Source of the DNA: Streptomyces sp. NBC_01237
GTDB taxonomy: Bacteria; Actinomycetota; Actinomycetes; Streptomycetales; Streptomycetaceae
DNA: 64,000 nucleotides
Assembly (NCBI RefSeq): GCF_035917275.1
Contig: NZ_CP108508.1
Coordinates: 3,224,001-3,288,000, forward strand
Reading direction: 5' to 3'
Position 1 is the stretch's first letter. Each line of letters opens with the position of its first letter. The notes beneath the pieces are model-generated. The model was given only the letters and a program-made list of their open reading frames with translations, ran no database searches and was not told the origin of the DNA. The translations under genes were made by a program, and so were the position numbers. Shown here piece by piece: positions 33,179-42,309 of this stretch.

Positions 33179-34960
33179 TCACGTCATGCGGGTGGCCCAC
33201 TCCTGGACCTTCGTGATCCGCTGCTGGATCTGCCCGGCCGTGGCCTCCGCGCTCGGCGGCCCGCCGCACACCCGGCGCAGCTCGGTGTGGATCACGCCGT
33301 GCGGCTTGCCGCTCTGGTGGGTGTAGGCCGACACCATCGTGTTGAGCTGCTTGCGCAGCCCCAGCAGCTGCTTGTGCGTGACGACCGGGCGCGCCTCCGC
33401 GGGCTTCTCCAGGAGGTCGGCTTCCTCGGCCGGCTTCTGGCGGCTGTGCGCGATCTGCCGGCTCTGGCGCTTCTGGAGCAGCAGTTGCACCTGGTCGGGT
33501 TCGAGCAGCCCCGGAATGCCCAGGTAGTCCTGCTCCTCCGCGCTGCCTGGGTGGGCCTGCATGCCGAATTCGGCACCGTCGTACAGCACCCGGTCGAAGA
33601 CCGCGTCGGACTCCAGCGCCTCGAAGGGCAGCTGCTCCTCGGTCTCCTCGTCCTCCAGCTTCTCGGCGTCGGCGAGGAGCTTGTCCTCCTCCGAGAACGG
33701 GTTCTCCTCGTCGCTGCCCTTCTTGGGCTTGTCGAGGACGTGGTCCCGCTCGACCTCCATCTCGTTGGCGAAGTCGAGGAGCATCGGGATGGTCGGTACG
33801 AAGACGGAGGCCGTCTCACCGCGCCTGCGGGAGCGCACGAAGCGTCCGACGGCCTGTGCGAAGAAGAGCGGGGTCGAGATGGTGGTGGCGTACACCCCCA
33901 CGGCCAGGCGCGGCACGTCGACGCCCTCCGACACCATGCGGACCGCGACCATCCAGCGCGATCCGTCCTCGGTGAACTGGTCGATCTTCTTCGACGCGGC
34001 CTTCTCGTCGGAGAGGACCACGGTCGCCTTCTCGCCGGTGACCTTCTTGAGGATCTTGGCGTACTCGCGCGCCGACTCCTGGTCGGTCGCGATGACGAGC
34101 CCGCCCGCGTCCGGAATCCCCTTGCGCACTTCGGTGAGCCGCTTGTCGGCCGCGGAGAGGACGTTCGGGATCCAGTCACCGGTGGGCGACAGCGCGGTGC
34201 GCCAGGCCTGGCCGATGGCGTCCCTGGTCATCGGCTCGCCGAGCCGTGCGGCGATCTCGTCCCCGGCCTTGGTGCGCCAGCGCATGTTGCCGCTGTAGCT
34301 GAGGAAGATGACGGGGCGGACGACGCCGTCGGCGAGGGCGTTCCCGTATCCGTACGTGTAGTCGGCCGACGACCGGCGGATCCCGTCGTTCCCCTCCTCG
34401 TACGCGACGAAGGGGATCGGGTTGGTGTCCGACCGGAACGGCGTACCGGTCAGCGCGAGCCGCCGGGTGGCCGGGTCGAACGCCTCCTGGCACGCCTCGC
34501 CCCAGGACTTCGAGTCACCGGCGTGGTGGATCTCGTCGAGGATCACGAGGGTCTTGCGCTGCTCGCAGCGGTTGCGGTGCAGCATCGGGCGGACGCCGAC
34601 ACCGGCGTACGTGATGGCGACACCGTGGTAGTCCTTGCTGACGGGACCGGCGCTGTAGTCGGGGTCGAGCCTGATCCCTATCCGGGCGGCGGCTTCCGCC
34701 CACTGCTTCTTGAGGTGCTCGGTCGGCGCGACGACCGTGATCTGCTGGACGACATGGTGGTGCAGCAGCCACGAGGCGAGGGTCAGCGCGAAGGTGGTCT
34801 TTCCGGCGCCGGGCGTCGCGACGGCGAGGAAGTCGCGCGGCTGCTCCTGGATGTATCTCTCCATGGCGCCCTGCTGCCAGGCTCGCAGCTTGCCGGCGGT
34901 GCCCCAGGGGGCACGGCCGGGGAAGGCGGGTGAGAGGTGGTGGGAGGCGGTAGTAGTCAC
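33179..34960 (-). CDS. DEAD/DEAH-box superfamily 2 helicase (593 aa)
   Basis: An SF2 helicase of the type III restriction/UvrB-like fold. Walker A is ATPGAGKT (residues 48-55), motif II is DEIHH (142-146), motif III is LALTGTPFRSD, and motif VI is FAQAVGRFVRSRRRGE. Helicase C begins at GGLVIATDQESAREYAKILK. The acidic insert EDEETEEQLPFEALESD and a C-terminal helical domain complete it. Nucleic-acid remodelling by ATP is expected; the substrate is unknown. The gene stands alone between the repeat array and the Doc module. Confidence 0.92.
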   Translation of the reverse strand: MTTTASHHLSPAFPGRAPWGTAGKLRAWQQGAMERYIQEQPRDFLAVATPGAGKTTFALTLASWLLHHHVVQQITVVAPTEHLKKQWAEAAARIGIRLDPDYSAGPVSKDYHGVAITYAGVGVRPMLHRNRCEQRKTLVILDEIHHAGDSKSWGEACQEAFDPATRRLALTGTPFRSDTNPIPFVAYEEGNDGIRRSSADYTYGYGNALADGVVRPVIFLSYSGNMRWRTKAGDEIAARLGEPMTRDAIGQAWRTALSPTGDWIPNVLSAADKRLTEVRKGIPDAGGLVIATDQESAREYAKILKKVTGEKATVVLSDEKAASKKIDQFTEDGSRWMVAVRMVSEGVDVPRLAVGVYATTISTPLFFAQAVGRFVRSRRRGETASVFVPTIPMLLDFANEMEVERDHVLDKPKKGSDEENPFSEEDKLLADAEKLEDEETEEQLPFEALESDAVFDRVLYDGAEFGMQAHPGSAEEQDYLGIPGLLEPDQVQLLLQKRQSRQIAHSRQKPAEEADLLEKPAEARPVVTHKQLLGLRKQLNTMVSAYTHQSGKPHGVIHTELRRVCGGPPSAEATAGQIQQRITKVQEWATRMT

Positions 34961-35123
34961 GGTCTCCGGTTCGGGGCTCTCGGGTACGTGGGGCGCTGTC
35001 CGTGTGAGCTCGCACGACCTCGTACGAGATACGACAACCGGGCCACCTTACCGGCGGGCCGGCCGGAACCCCGTACGAACGAGCCGTGGTTCGGGCCCGT
35101 TGAGACGCTCTTCACAGGAGTGC

Positions 35124-35492
35124 CTACACGGCGAACCCGGGCAGCTGTTCGGCGATCTTGGGCATGTCCAGGGCGCCCTGGCACACATCCAGCACGAACG
35201 TCTCCGCCTCGTCCACATCGAAGCTCGCGTTGAGCGGATGCCCGTTCATGTGCAGAAAGACCCAGGTCGCGTACCAGGCGATGGGCTTGTTGCCGTCCAC
35301 CAGCGCGTGGTTGCGCGCCAGGGACTCCATCAGAGCCGCGGCCTTCTGCCACACGTCCGGATACGCGTCCTGGCCGAACACACTCGCCTGCGTCCTCGCC
35401 AGAGCCGAGTCGAGCAGCCCGTAGTCGCGTACCTCGGCCACTCCCAGTCGCTCCGCGAGGCTCAGCAGCTCGGGCAGCGTCAGGTACCGCAT
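35124..35492 (-). CDS. doc: Doc-family toxin, Fic fold (122 aa)
   Basis: The Doc version of the Fic motif is visible: HALVDGNK at residues 62-69 with the His, Asp and Asn-Lys of the active site (HxFxDxNK with Leu for Phe). Doc toxins phosphorylate elongation factor Tu and stop translation. The preceding GLLDSALARTQASVFGQDAY and following WYATWVFLHMNGHPL are typical. Its ATG overlaps the antitoxin stop by one base (TGATG), so translation is coupled. Confidence 0.9.
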   Translation of the reverse strand: MRYLTLPELLSLAERLGVAEVRDYGLLDSALARTQASVFGQDAYPDVWQKAAALMESLARNHALVDGNKPIAWYATWVFLHMNGHPLNASFDVDEAETFVLDVCQGALDMPKIAEQLPGFAV

Positions 35493-35689
35493 CAGGCGAG
35501 CCTCCGGTTGAGCTCCTCGCTCGCCTTCAGGACATGATCCGCAGCCTGATTGAAAAGCCGGGCGTGCTCGTTGACGGCGGTGATCACCGCGTCATGGGCG
35601 AACGACTGCATGCTCCGCCCCTCCGCCTCGGCGCGTGCGCGCAGGGCGTCCAGCTCTTCCTCGGTGAACCGCAGATTCAGACCAGCCAT
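35492..35689 (-). CDS. Ribbon-helix-helix antitoxin of the Doc pair (65 aa)
   Basis: The opening strand LNLRFTEEELDALRARAEAE and helix GRSMQSFAHDAVITAV form an Arc/CopG-like ribbon-helix-helix DNA-binding domain, followed by a C-terminal helix that should occupy the toxin. Antitoxins of this class usually repress their own operon. The gene precedes doc with a TGATG overlap. Confidence 0.85.
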   Translation of the reverse strand: MAGLNLRFTEEELDALRARAEAEGRSMQSFAHDAVITAVNEHARLFNQAADHVLKASEELNRRLA

Positions 35690-35724
35690 GGATAAACGGT
35701 ACCGCGCGGTACCAGTCGGTGCCG

Positions 35725-37230
35725 CTACTTAACCCGCACCCGGGCCGCCACCCACGCCCCCACCAGCGCCACCCCCGCCATCGGCAGGAAGACCGCGGCG
35801 AACGCCGCCGGGTGCGAACCGGACGCCCCCGACTCCACCGCCCCGTGCGCCGCCCCCACCGCCCCGCCGCCGAGCGCGGCGAAGGCGGCGCCCCCGGCGG
35901 CCAGCAGCAGGACGTTCGACAGGCCGTCCGAGATCTGGAGCGCGGCGGAGTTGGACCCCGCCTCCTCGGGGGCCGACAGCTTCAGCAGCAGGACGCTCGT
36001 TGATGCGATGACCATGCCCATGCCGAAGCACCCGAAGGCCCACGCGACGGCGACGACCCAGACCGGCACGGCCTCGATCAGCACGGAGGGCGCGACGGCG
36101 ATCGACGCGGCGACCAGCACCATGCCGGTCACCATGAGCCGCTCCCGGTGCACCTCCAGGCGCGGCCGGGACTGCACGTACGAACCGAGCGCCCAGGTCG
36201 CACCGCCGACGGCGAGGGAGAGCCCGGCCATCGTCGGGGTCAGCCCGCGCTGGGTCACCAGCATCAGCGGTACGAAGGACTCGGCGGCGATGAACGAACC
36301 GGCGGAGATCCCGCGCAGCAGCACCACCGAAGGCAGCCCGCGCGCCGCCCGCACCGTGCCGTGCGGGAGCAGCCCGCGCACGGCCGGAACCAGCAGCGCG
36401 ACCCCCGCGGCGGCGGGCAGCAGGGCGAACCAGTTCAGCTCCTGCCCCGCGTACTGGAGCAGCCCCGCACCCACCGAGATGCCGAGCGCGAGCCGGATGC
36501 GGCGGCGGTCGTACGGCGGGGCGGGCGCGTCCGGGTCCGCGGGGCCGGAGGCCATCCGGCGGATCGCCGGGAGCGCCAGGGCGAGCGGGAAGACGATGAG
36601 CACGGGGATACCGACGAAGACCCAGCGCCAGCCGAGGTGCTCGGTCACCGTTCCGGAGGCGAGCGGTCCGACGACGGAGGGGATCACCCAGCTCGCCGCG
36701 AAGGCGGCCATGATGGAGGGCCGGATCCGCTCCGGGTAGGCCCGCCCGATCACCACGTACAGGGCGACGATCACCAGTCCGCCGCCGAGCCCCTGGACGG
36801 CCCGTCCCGCGACGAACATCCACATGCCGCTCGCGGCGCCGGAGAGCAGCAGCCCGACCGCGAAGGCGCTGATCCCGGTGGCGAGCGGCCCGAGCGGCCC
36901 GCGCCGGTCGGCCCACTGCCCGGAGAGCACCATGGCGAACAGGCTGGTGGTGAAGTACGCGGAGAACGCGAACGCGTACAGCGGAATGCCGTTCAGCTCC
37001 CGCGCGGCGACCGGCATCGCGGTACCGACGGCGGTCGCCTCGAACGCGATCAGCAGCACGACGGAGACGATGCCGATGCTGAGCGCCCGGTAGGTCCGCC
37101 CGAGGACCCCTTCTCCGGCATCGCCCGGGTCGCCGACGGCAACGTCGGATATCCGTTCCGGCATCGGGTCCGGGACGGGGTGCTGCACAGGGGGCGCGAC
37201 GTCGACGTCACGGGGTTCGGGGGCGGTCAT
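35725..37230 (-). CDS. MFS transporter, drug:H+ antiporter type (501 aa)
   Basis: A 45-residue acidic N-terminus precedes twelve to fourteen helices. Conserved pieces are VVLLIAFEATAVGTAMPVAA, the motif-A loop GQWADRRGPLGPL, AVQGLGGGLVIVALYVVIGR and WVIPSVVGPLASGTVTEHLG, the proline/glycine antiporter motif C. The substrate cannot be deduced. It is transcribed away from tRNA-Cys. Confidence 0.9.
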   Translation of the reverse strand: MTAPEPRDVDVAPPVQHPVPDPMPERISDVAVGDPGDAGEGVLGRTYRALSIGIVSVVLLIAFEATAVGTAMPVAARELNGIPLYAFAFSAYFTTSLFAMVLSGQWADRRGPLGPLATGISAFAVGLLLSGAASGMWMFVAGRAVQGLGGGLVIVALYVVIGRAYPERIRPSIMAAFAASWVIPSVVGPLASGTVTEHLGWRWVFVGIPVLIVFPLALALPAIRRMASGPADPDAPAPPYDRRRIRLALGISVGAGLLQYAGQELNWFALLPAAAGVALLVPAVRGLLPHGTVRAARGLPSVVLLRGISAGSFIAAESFVPLMLVTQRGLTPTMAGLSLAVGGATWALGSYVQSRPRLEVHRERLMVTGMVLVAASIAVAPSVLIEAVPVWVVAVAWAFGCFGMGMVIASTSVLLLKLSAPEEAGSNSAALQISDGLSNVLLLAAGGAAFAALGGGAVGAAHGAVESGASGSHPAAFAAVFLPMAGVALVGAWVAARVRVK

Positions 37231-37364
37231 GGCCCAAGCGTAAGGGGCGACAAAAGGTTTGAACCCTGTCGATGTACCGCTCCGGACTCATCCCTTGGTC
37301 GTAGGCCCGGCGGCTCCGGTCATGAACGGCGTATGGCAGTCGTATTGCGGCGCGCCCCAACCCC

Positions 37365-37393
37365 TTGAGTGCCGCCCCCGTCCGCTCTACGGT
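37365..37393 (+). promoter_or_regulatory. Promoter of tRNA-Cys
   Basis: TTGAGT (37365-37370) and TACGGT (37388-37393) with a 17-base spacer, placing the start near 37400, about 42 bases before the mature tRNA. Confidence 0.6.
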
Positions 37394-37441
37394 CGACAGC
37401 AGCAACGGGGAAACATCCCGACGCGCGAAGCACCACAGCCC

Positions 37442-37516
37442 GACCGTGTGCCCGAGAGGCTCAGGGGCTCGACTGCAACTCGAGTTACACCGGTTCGAAT
37501 CCGGTCACGGTCTCCA
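37442..37516 (+). tRNA. tRNA-Cys (GCA)
   Basis: The acceptor stem GACCGTG (37442-37448) pairs with CACGGTC (37506-37512), and CCA is encoded at 37514-37516. The anticodon stem CTCGA/TCGAG encloses CTGCAAC, giving anticodon GCA. The T arm is ACCGG-TTCGAAT-CCGGT. A D arm CCC/GGG is present. Confidence 0.95.
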
Positions 37517-37538
37517 GTTCCGCTGTACGCGATCCACG

Positions 37539-37572
37539 AGAAGAGGCCGCCCCGACCGGGGCGGCCTCTTCT
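37539..37572 (+). terminator. Terminator of tRNA-Cys
   Basis: A perfect 15-bp inverted repeat (37539-37553 with 37558-37572) around a GACC loop lies 22 bases after the tRNA CCA. Confidence 0.85.
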
Positions 37573-37629
37573 GCGTGCGGGGCACGGCGGGCCCCTCCAA
37601 CGGGCCGCAGCTCACCGGGGGCGGGCTGC

Positions 37630-37675
37630 GGCCTGCGGAGCGGACCTGCTACGGCCTGCGGAGCGGACCTGCTAC
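37630..37675. repeat. 23-bp perfect direct repeat
   Basis: GGCCTGCGGAGCGGACCTGC plus TAC occurs twice head to tail (37630-37652 and 37653-37675). It lies between tRNA-Cys and the stop of the lipoprotein gene at 37672, which it touches. Confidence 0.8.
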
Positions 37676-38325
37676 GGCAGGGGCTGGAGGTCCGGCTTCT
37701 CCGGCAGACCGCCGTTGTCCTCGCATCCGAGCTTCTTGGCCACGGCGAGCGACGCGGCATGGGCGAGAGTCAGGTTGGCGGCCAGATCCTCCGGGGCGGT
37801 CCCCCGGTCCTTCGCGTTCCCGAAGCCCCCCTTGATGCGCGCGGGCCGTTCCTTCGAACCCTCCAGCTGCGGGCTGACGCATTCGAAGTTGATACGGGCC
37901 CCGACAGCCCCTGCCGTGGCCTCCTTGCCCATGGAGTACATGCGGGCGCCCCCGCGAAGATCCGTGTCCCCCACATCCTGCGGCGCGTAGATCGAGAAAT
38001 TGATCTTCACGTCGTCGCGCCGGCCGGCGCCTTCCGCACCCAGGACACAGAGGTCGTACCCCGTCGCCCAGCTGCGGCCCGACGCGTATCCCTTCTTGAG
38101 CGCCTCAACCACCCGGTCCATGCGTTTCTCGCCGGTCCGGTCGAAGGACGTGGCGCCGGTGACGGTTTCGACGGTCTTCTCCAACGGACCGGCGAACACA
38201 CCCCCGCACACTTCCCCGGCGCCCACGTACGGCGACTCCTTCTTCTCCTCGGAACCGCACGCCACCGCGCCCGCCCCGACGGTCAGCACCAGCCCGATCA
38301 CGGACAGCGCCCTCACTACTCGCAC
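37672..38325 (-). CDS. Lipoprotein of the mycosin/WXG locus, unknown function (217 aa)
   Basis: Starts at GTG 38325 after AAGGG; the signal is VVRALSVIGLVLTVGAGAVAC with lipid Cys23. The mature part has three further Cys (GEVCGGVFAG, YDLCVLGAEG, FECVSPQLEG) and ends after GCEDNGGLPEKPDLQPLP. Similar secreted Cys-containing lipoproteins accompany DUF-type WXG proteins in Streptomyces. It follows the large WXG-like protein on the same strand but is separated from it by a hairpin at 38360-38397. No catalytic motif. Confidence 0.75.
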   Translation of the reverse strand: MRVVRALSVIGLVLTVGAGAVACGSEEKKESPYVGAGEVCGGVFAGPLEKTVETVTGATSFDRTGEKRMDRVVEALKKGYASGRSWATGYDLCVLGAEGAGRRDDVKINFSIYAPQDVGDTDLRGGARMYSMGKEATAGAVGARINFECVSPQLEGSKERPARIKGGFGNAKDRGTAPEDLAANLTLAHAASLAVAKKLGCEDNGGLPEKPDLQPLP

Positions 38326-38359
38326 CGGTCCCACGCCCTTCGTCGCCGATCCTTCCGCC

Positions 38360-38397
38360 CGAGGGCTGTCCCGCGCTCCGTGGCGGAACAGCCCTCG
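38360..38397 (-). terminator. Terminator after the 780-residue WXG-like protein
   Basis: CGAGGGCTGTCCCGC (38360-38374) pairs with GGCGGAACAGCCCTCG region (38382-38397) with one mismatch around a 7-base loop, 20 bases past the stop at 38417. Confidence 0.7.
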
Positions 38398-38416
38398 TCT
38401 CCACGCACCCGCCGCG

Positions 38417-40759
38417 TCAGCCGGTCTCGGGGTCGTTGCCCTGCTGGTTCTCGCGGTCGTTACCGGTCCCGTAACCGATCCGCATCGCTTCCTTGAGGTC
38501 CTGGCCCAGATCGCTGTTGATGTCGATGTTGTGCTGGGCCATGAACTTCTCCATGGGTGCTTCGGCCATCGATTCACCGGCGGAGTAGACCTTGGTCTTC
38601 TCCTCCCTGGTGAGCTCCTCGACCTTTTCCTTGTTCTTGTCCACGGAGTTGTCGGAGATATCGCCGACGACCTGGCCGATGAGCTGTTCCGCGGCCCCGC
38701 TCGCCGTGTCCGTCGCCAGCGGGATGAGGACGGCCGCCGTCCCCACCGCAGCGGTGACCGGCAGGAACGCGACACCGGCGGCGACCGCCGCACCGGCCCC
38801 GAACTCGACCCAGCCGGCCCGCTTGGCCACGGCCTTCTCGTAGTCCTCGTGGGTCTTGAGGTTCGTCGCCTCGACCTGGTCGGCCCGCGACTGGTCGAGC
38901 ATGCCCTGCACCTCGGCGCCGACGTGCACGGTCGACCGGGCCGCGCCCTCCTTGATGTTCCCGCCCTGGTACTGCGCCTCCAGGACACTGGTGGTGTAGA
39001 TCTGCTCGGCCTTGGAGACGGTGGCGTACGCGTCGGGGTGCTGCCCCAGAGCGCTGAGGAAGCCGCGCGCGGCGTCCCGGCCGCCGTCCTGGCCGGCGAG
39101 GTCGGAGAAGTCGAGGTGCCCCTCGGGGTTCTTGGTCGGCGCGAACACGCTGTCCGGGTTGTTCTTCTCCAGGGACCAGTTGATGTCGTCGATGTAGCCC
39201 GCGCCCATGTTCCCGAGGCTGTCGGCCATCGACTCCTGCTGCTTGAGCAGACCCGCGTCCGACCCGTACTTCTCCATCACCTGGCGCATGACGTCGGCGT
39301 TGTCCGCGTCCCGCGCGACGGTGGCGTCCGGGCTGTCGTACGGATACCCGAGGGTCGCCGACTCCAGGGCGTGCCCCAGGGCGTCCGGCATGTAGTTGAG
39401 CGACCTCTTGAGCTCTTCGGGGTCGAGCGAGTCGACGTCCCCGTAGGACTCCCACTTCTCGTTCCCGAAGAAGTCGAGGTAGTTGTCGATCGCCTCGCCG
39501 TCCTTCTTCCCGAGGTCGGCCGTCGCGCCCTTGTTGACGGTGCCGTCCTCGTTGTACGCGGTCGGCGGATCGGTGAAGAAGTGCTTCGAGGCCTCCGGGC
39601 TGTGCCCGAGGGCCTCCAGCATGGCGACGGACGGGTCGTAGCCGGAACCGTTCACCCCGGACGGGTTGAACGGGTTCTTGAAGGGGCTGTTCACCTGCTT
39701 GTTCTCGGCGAACATGTACGGGTCCTTCTGGTGCAGCTGCGCCACGTGCTCGGCGATCGGGTTGAGGAACTTCGCGTCGTAGTTCCCGTACCGCATGATG
39801 CCGCCGAGCAGCTGGTAGCCGAACGGCCCGTTGCTGTCGTACTTGGCCAGCGGGATGCGCTCGGTGCCGAGCTTGCGCAGCTCCGGCCCCCACTCGGCCG
39901 TGAACTTGGGGTCCTGCGAGGCGGTGGCCAGGTTGAGGCCCAGGTTCTTCTGGAGGTCCTGGACGTCCTTCAGGCGCTCCTTGTCGACCTTGCCGTAGTC
40001 GTACGTGTCGGTCGAGAGCTGCCCGAAGAACGCGAGGGCCTTCTCCGGGCCGAGCTTCTCGTAGAAGTTCTTCGAGAACTCCGGCGACTTGCTGTTGTCG
40101 TGCAGGAGTTCATTGAGCGCCGCGAGCTCGGTGTGATTGATGTCGCGGCCCTTGGAGGCCAGGTCGGCGGCGCGGGCCGCTTCCTCCTGGTCGAGGTTCT
40201 GGTACTTCGGGGCCTTGAAGACCTGGCCCTCGGTGACGTTGGCCTCAAGGGCGTTCTTGAAAGCCACATCGGTGTCGTTGCAGTTGTCGACGATCAGGTC
40301 GATCTTCTTCTGCCACGCCTCGATGGACGCCCGCTGCTTGCTCAGCAGCTGCGGATAATCCGGGTCGTGCCGGGCCGTGTTGTCGTCCTCCAGCGGATGC
40401 CGGGCCGTCACCTTGCCCTGGGCATCGACGTGGATGCCCGCGTCACGCCCCTCGACGTCCCGGATGTTCACCAGGTCGTCCTTGGCCTTCTTGATGGCCG
40501 TGTGGGCGTCCTCCAGGATCATCTTGACACCCTTGGCCTCGGCGGCGGCGTCCTTGAACTCCTGGGCGGTATTGGCGATGAACGCCTTGGTGATACCGGC
40601 GTTCTCGCCCTCCCACTCGGCCTTGTCCGCCTTGGTCTTCATCCCGTCATTGGCATCCGTGGCCAGCTTGTCCAGCTTGGTGACCATCTCCGTCCAGTCG
40701 GTCACAGCCGTCTGGAGCTTGCCGATCGGCGCATCGACAATGTCCGCGTACTTCAGCAC
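38417..40759 (-). CDS. Large WXG100-like protein, putative type VII secretion substrate (780 aa)
   Basis: The first 110 residues are helical with a W-x-G (KAEWEGENAG) between two amphipathic helices, as in WXG100/ESX proteins. A long central soluble region follows (AALNELLHDNSKSPEFSKNF, YEKLGPEKALAFFGQLSTD, GGIMRYGNYDAKFLNPIAEH). Near residue 660-710 is a hydrophobic pair (AGAAVAAGVAFLPVTAAVG, AAVLIPLATDTASGA). Polymorphic-toxin-like architecture is possible but no nuclease or other toxin domain was identified at the C-terminus. Start is GTG 40759 after GGGGGAATTGAC. It is coupled to the 144-residue protein 17 bases upstream. Confidence 0.8.
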   Translation of the reverse strand: MLKYADIVDAPIGKLQTAVTDWTEMVTKLDKLATDANDGMKTKADKAEWEGENAGITKAFIANTAQEFKDAAAEAKGVKMILEDAHTAIKKAKDDLVNIRDVEGRDAGIHVDAQGKVTARHPLEDDNTARHDPDYPQLLSKQRASIEAWQKKIDLIVDNCNDTDVAFKNALEANVTEGQVFKAPKYQNLDQEEAARAADLASKGRDINHTELAALNELLHDNSKSPEFSKNFYEKLGPEKALAFFGQLSTDTYDYGKVDKERLKDVQDLQKNLGLNLATASQDPKFTAEWGPELRKLGTERIPLAKYDSNGPFGYQLLGGIMRYGNYDAKFLNPIAEHVAQLHQKDPYMFAENKQVNSPFKNPFNPSGVNGSGYDPSVAMLEALGHSPEASKHFFTDPPTAYNEDGTVNKGATADLGKKDGEAIDNYLDFFGNEKWESYGDVDSLDPEELKRSLNYMPDALGHALESATLGYPYDSPDATVARDADNADVMRQVMEKYGSDAGLLKQQESMADSLGNMGAGYIDDINWSLEKNNPDSVFAPTKNPEGHLDFSDLAGQDGGRDAARGFLSALGQHPDAYATVSKAEQIYTTSVLEAQYQGGNIKEGAARSTVHVGAEVQGMLDQSRADQVEATNLKTHEDYEKAVAKRAGWVEFGAGAAVAAGVAFLPVTAAVGTAAVLIPLATDTASGAAEQLIGQVVGDISDNSVDKNKEKVEELTREEKTKVYSAGESMAEAPMEKFMAQHNIDINSDLGQDLKEAMRIGYGTGNDRENQQGNDPETG

Positions 40760-40776
40760 GTCAATTCCCCCGGGGA

Positions 40777-41211
40777 TTACTTCAGATACTCAGTGAGCTT
40801 GGAGACCGAGATCAGATCCCCGGCGATCTGGACATCATCCTTCTGGAGCGACGACGTCGTGTAATTGAGGTGATTCGAAATCTGCGCACACGCGTCGAGC
40901 AACGTCTTCAGATGCGTGTTCCACCGGTCATGGACCTTCAGAAGCCCCGACCCGCTCTCGAAGTTCCCGTTGGTGAGCGCGATGGCCGCGTCGAACGTCG
41001 AAGGACGGGCATGATCACCATCCTTCGACACCCGGGTCCGCAGACCGTAGGCCTCGTGCCCGATAGCACCCAGGTTGTCCTTGTTCACCGCAAGATCCGC
41101 GGTGACCGGCCCACCGGGCCCACCCGGCTCCGCCGGCACACCGTTCAGCCGCATATCGACCCGCTGCGTCGATTCGGCACGAAGCGTCGCCCATTCTGAG
41201 TCGAACGTCAC
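40777..41211 (-). CDS. Small helical WXG-like partner protein (144 aa)
   Basis: Start GTG 41211, spaced 5 bases from GGGGG, giving the same site as neighbouring genes of the locus; the TTG at 41229 is an alternative. Two long helices around a short turn (LAVNKDNLGAIGHEAYGLRT, HDRWNTHLKTLLDACAQISN) and a C-terminal helix give an ESX-like size and shape. No canonical W-x-G is seen. Probably a secretion or chaperone partner of the large protein downstream. Confidence 0.65.
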   Translation of the reverse strand: MTFDSEWATLRAESTQRVDMRLNGVPAEPGGPGGPVTADLAVNKDNLGAIGHEAYGLRTRVSKDGDHARPSTFDAAIALTNGNFESGSGLLKVHDRWNTHLKTLLDACAQISNHLNYTTSSLQKDDVQIAGDLISVSKLTEYLK

Positions 41212-41736
41212 GTAATCCCCCGTACTCAATCCCAGATGCCACCGAAGCTTGCCGCTCCGCTACCAATGACACCCACGCTAGCGGCTCGGTTTCAGCCAAG
41301 TCACGTCGGGACGAGATCACTTTCCGCCCCCAAACGCATAAAGCCAGGCAGACAGTTCCATTTCCGATGGCCACGCCACGGCGCGCCGCCTTCCCCCGAA
41401 ACGAACCGTTCCACCACCCCGCCCACCCGGCCGGAGCGGCCCACGACGGAGCACCACCCTGTCGGCCGCCACCCAGGCAGGCCCCGCCCTCGCGGACGCC
41501 GGATCATGGGATCACGGGATCAGCGGCACAGAGTTCACCGAAGTAACTCACGCCGGAGAGCGTCCGCTTCGCGACGAAACGGTGGTCGCCCCAAGAGAGT
41601 CGATACCCTTCACACACATTTCACAGAGTTCTTCGCGCGGCAACCAACTGCGCCCCGACGCATGGCATGCCTTCCGCTCCGGCTCGCCACCCTGCTGATT
41701 CTCTCGATCATTGCGGGTCGCGCCGGTCACGGCCTC
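41212..41736. other. Intergenic region, lower GC, inside the mycosin/WXG locus
   Basis: About 525 bases upstream of the small partner gene. It is less GC-rich than most of the window. A short run of GGGATCA-like words occurs near 41503-41523. No hairpin terminator or credible gene was found; it likely carries a promoter for the two downstream genes. Confidence 0.45.
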
Positions 41737-42309
41737 TCAGGCACAGCCCTGGGCCTGGACCGCGGCCGGAACGAAATCGTCGGCGAATCTCGACAGAGCC
41801 AGACCGCGTTCCGCAGAGTCCTCCGGCGACTGGTTACTGCCTGCCAATTCCGCCAGAACGGCGTACTTCCAGGCAGAGTCCTCATAACGGCACGGTTTCA
41901 CGGCAACTGCCAAGCTGTCCCTGATCAACGCGCCGCGTTCCAGTGCGCTGGGCGAGGGCCTGGAGTCGCCTCCCAGGCGCATGCTCCAGTCGGCCGACTT
42001 GAAGAAATCGGCGTCGGCCGCCAAAAGATCCCCCTTCACACTCAGCGAGAAGTCAGAGTCGACCGCAAGCGTGCAAGAGAACCGTTCGGACCCGACATCA
42101 AACTGTCGCTCCGTGATCTCCTTGCCATCCGGCAGCAACGGGGCCAGGGTGTCCGCATTGATTTCGATCCCACAGACACGATCAGGTACGGCGTACCTGC
42201 GGCCACCGTCGTCGCCGCACGAGGCCAGGACCAGAGTGGCCGTGCATAGACCGGCTGCCACCGCGTACTGGGTAGAAGGTCGTGCGCTCCGGCGCGTTCG
42301 AGTGTTCAG
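41737..42309 (-). CDS. Putative lipoprotein, apparent CTG start (190 aa)
   Basis: From the CTG at 42309 (preceded by GGGGGATCA, the same ribosome site used by neighbouring genes) the protein opens NTRTRRSARPSTQYAVAAGL and continues TATLVLASC, a complete lipoprotein signal with lipid Cys31. Using the next GTG (42261) would give a signal lacking its basic region. The mature part has Cys at CGIEINADT, FSCTLAVDSDF, KPCRYED and the C-terminal QGCA, suggesting two disulfides. No family recognised. Part of the mycosin/WXG locus, same strand. Confidence 0.7.
   Translation of the reverse strand: MNTRTRRSARPSTQYAVAAGLCTATLVLASCGDDGGRRYAVPDRVCGIEINADTLAPLLPDGKEITERQFDVGSERFSCTLAVDSDFSLSVKGDLLAADADFFKSADWSMRLGGDSRPSPSALERGALIRDSLAVAVKPCRYEDSAWKYAVLAELAGSNQSPEDSAERGLALSRFADDFVPAAVQAQGCA

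Noticed and set aside
37442..37516. tRNA-Cys as an integrated-element attachment site
   Set aside because: No second copy of its 3' end and no integrase were found, so an att site is not called; the island idea is left as a finding only.
38000..40864. 954-residue plus-strand open frame
   Set aside because: Shadow of the 780-residue WXG-like protein; composition is Val/Arg/Leu-rich antisense.
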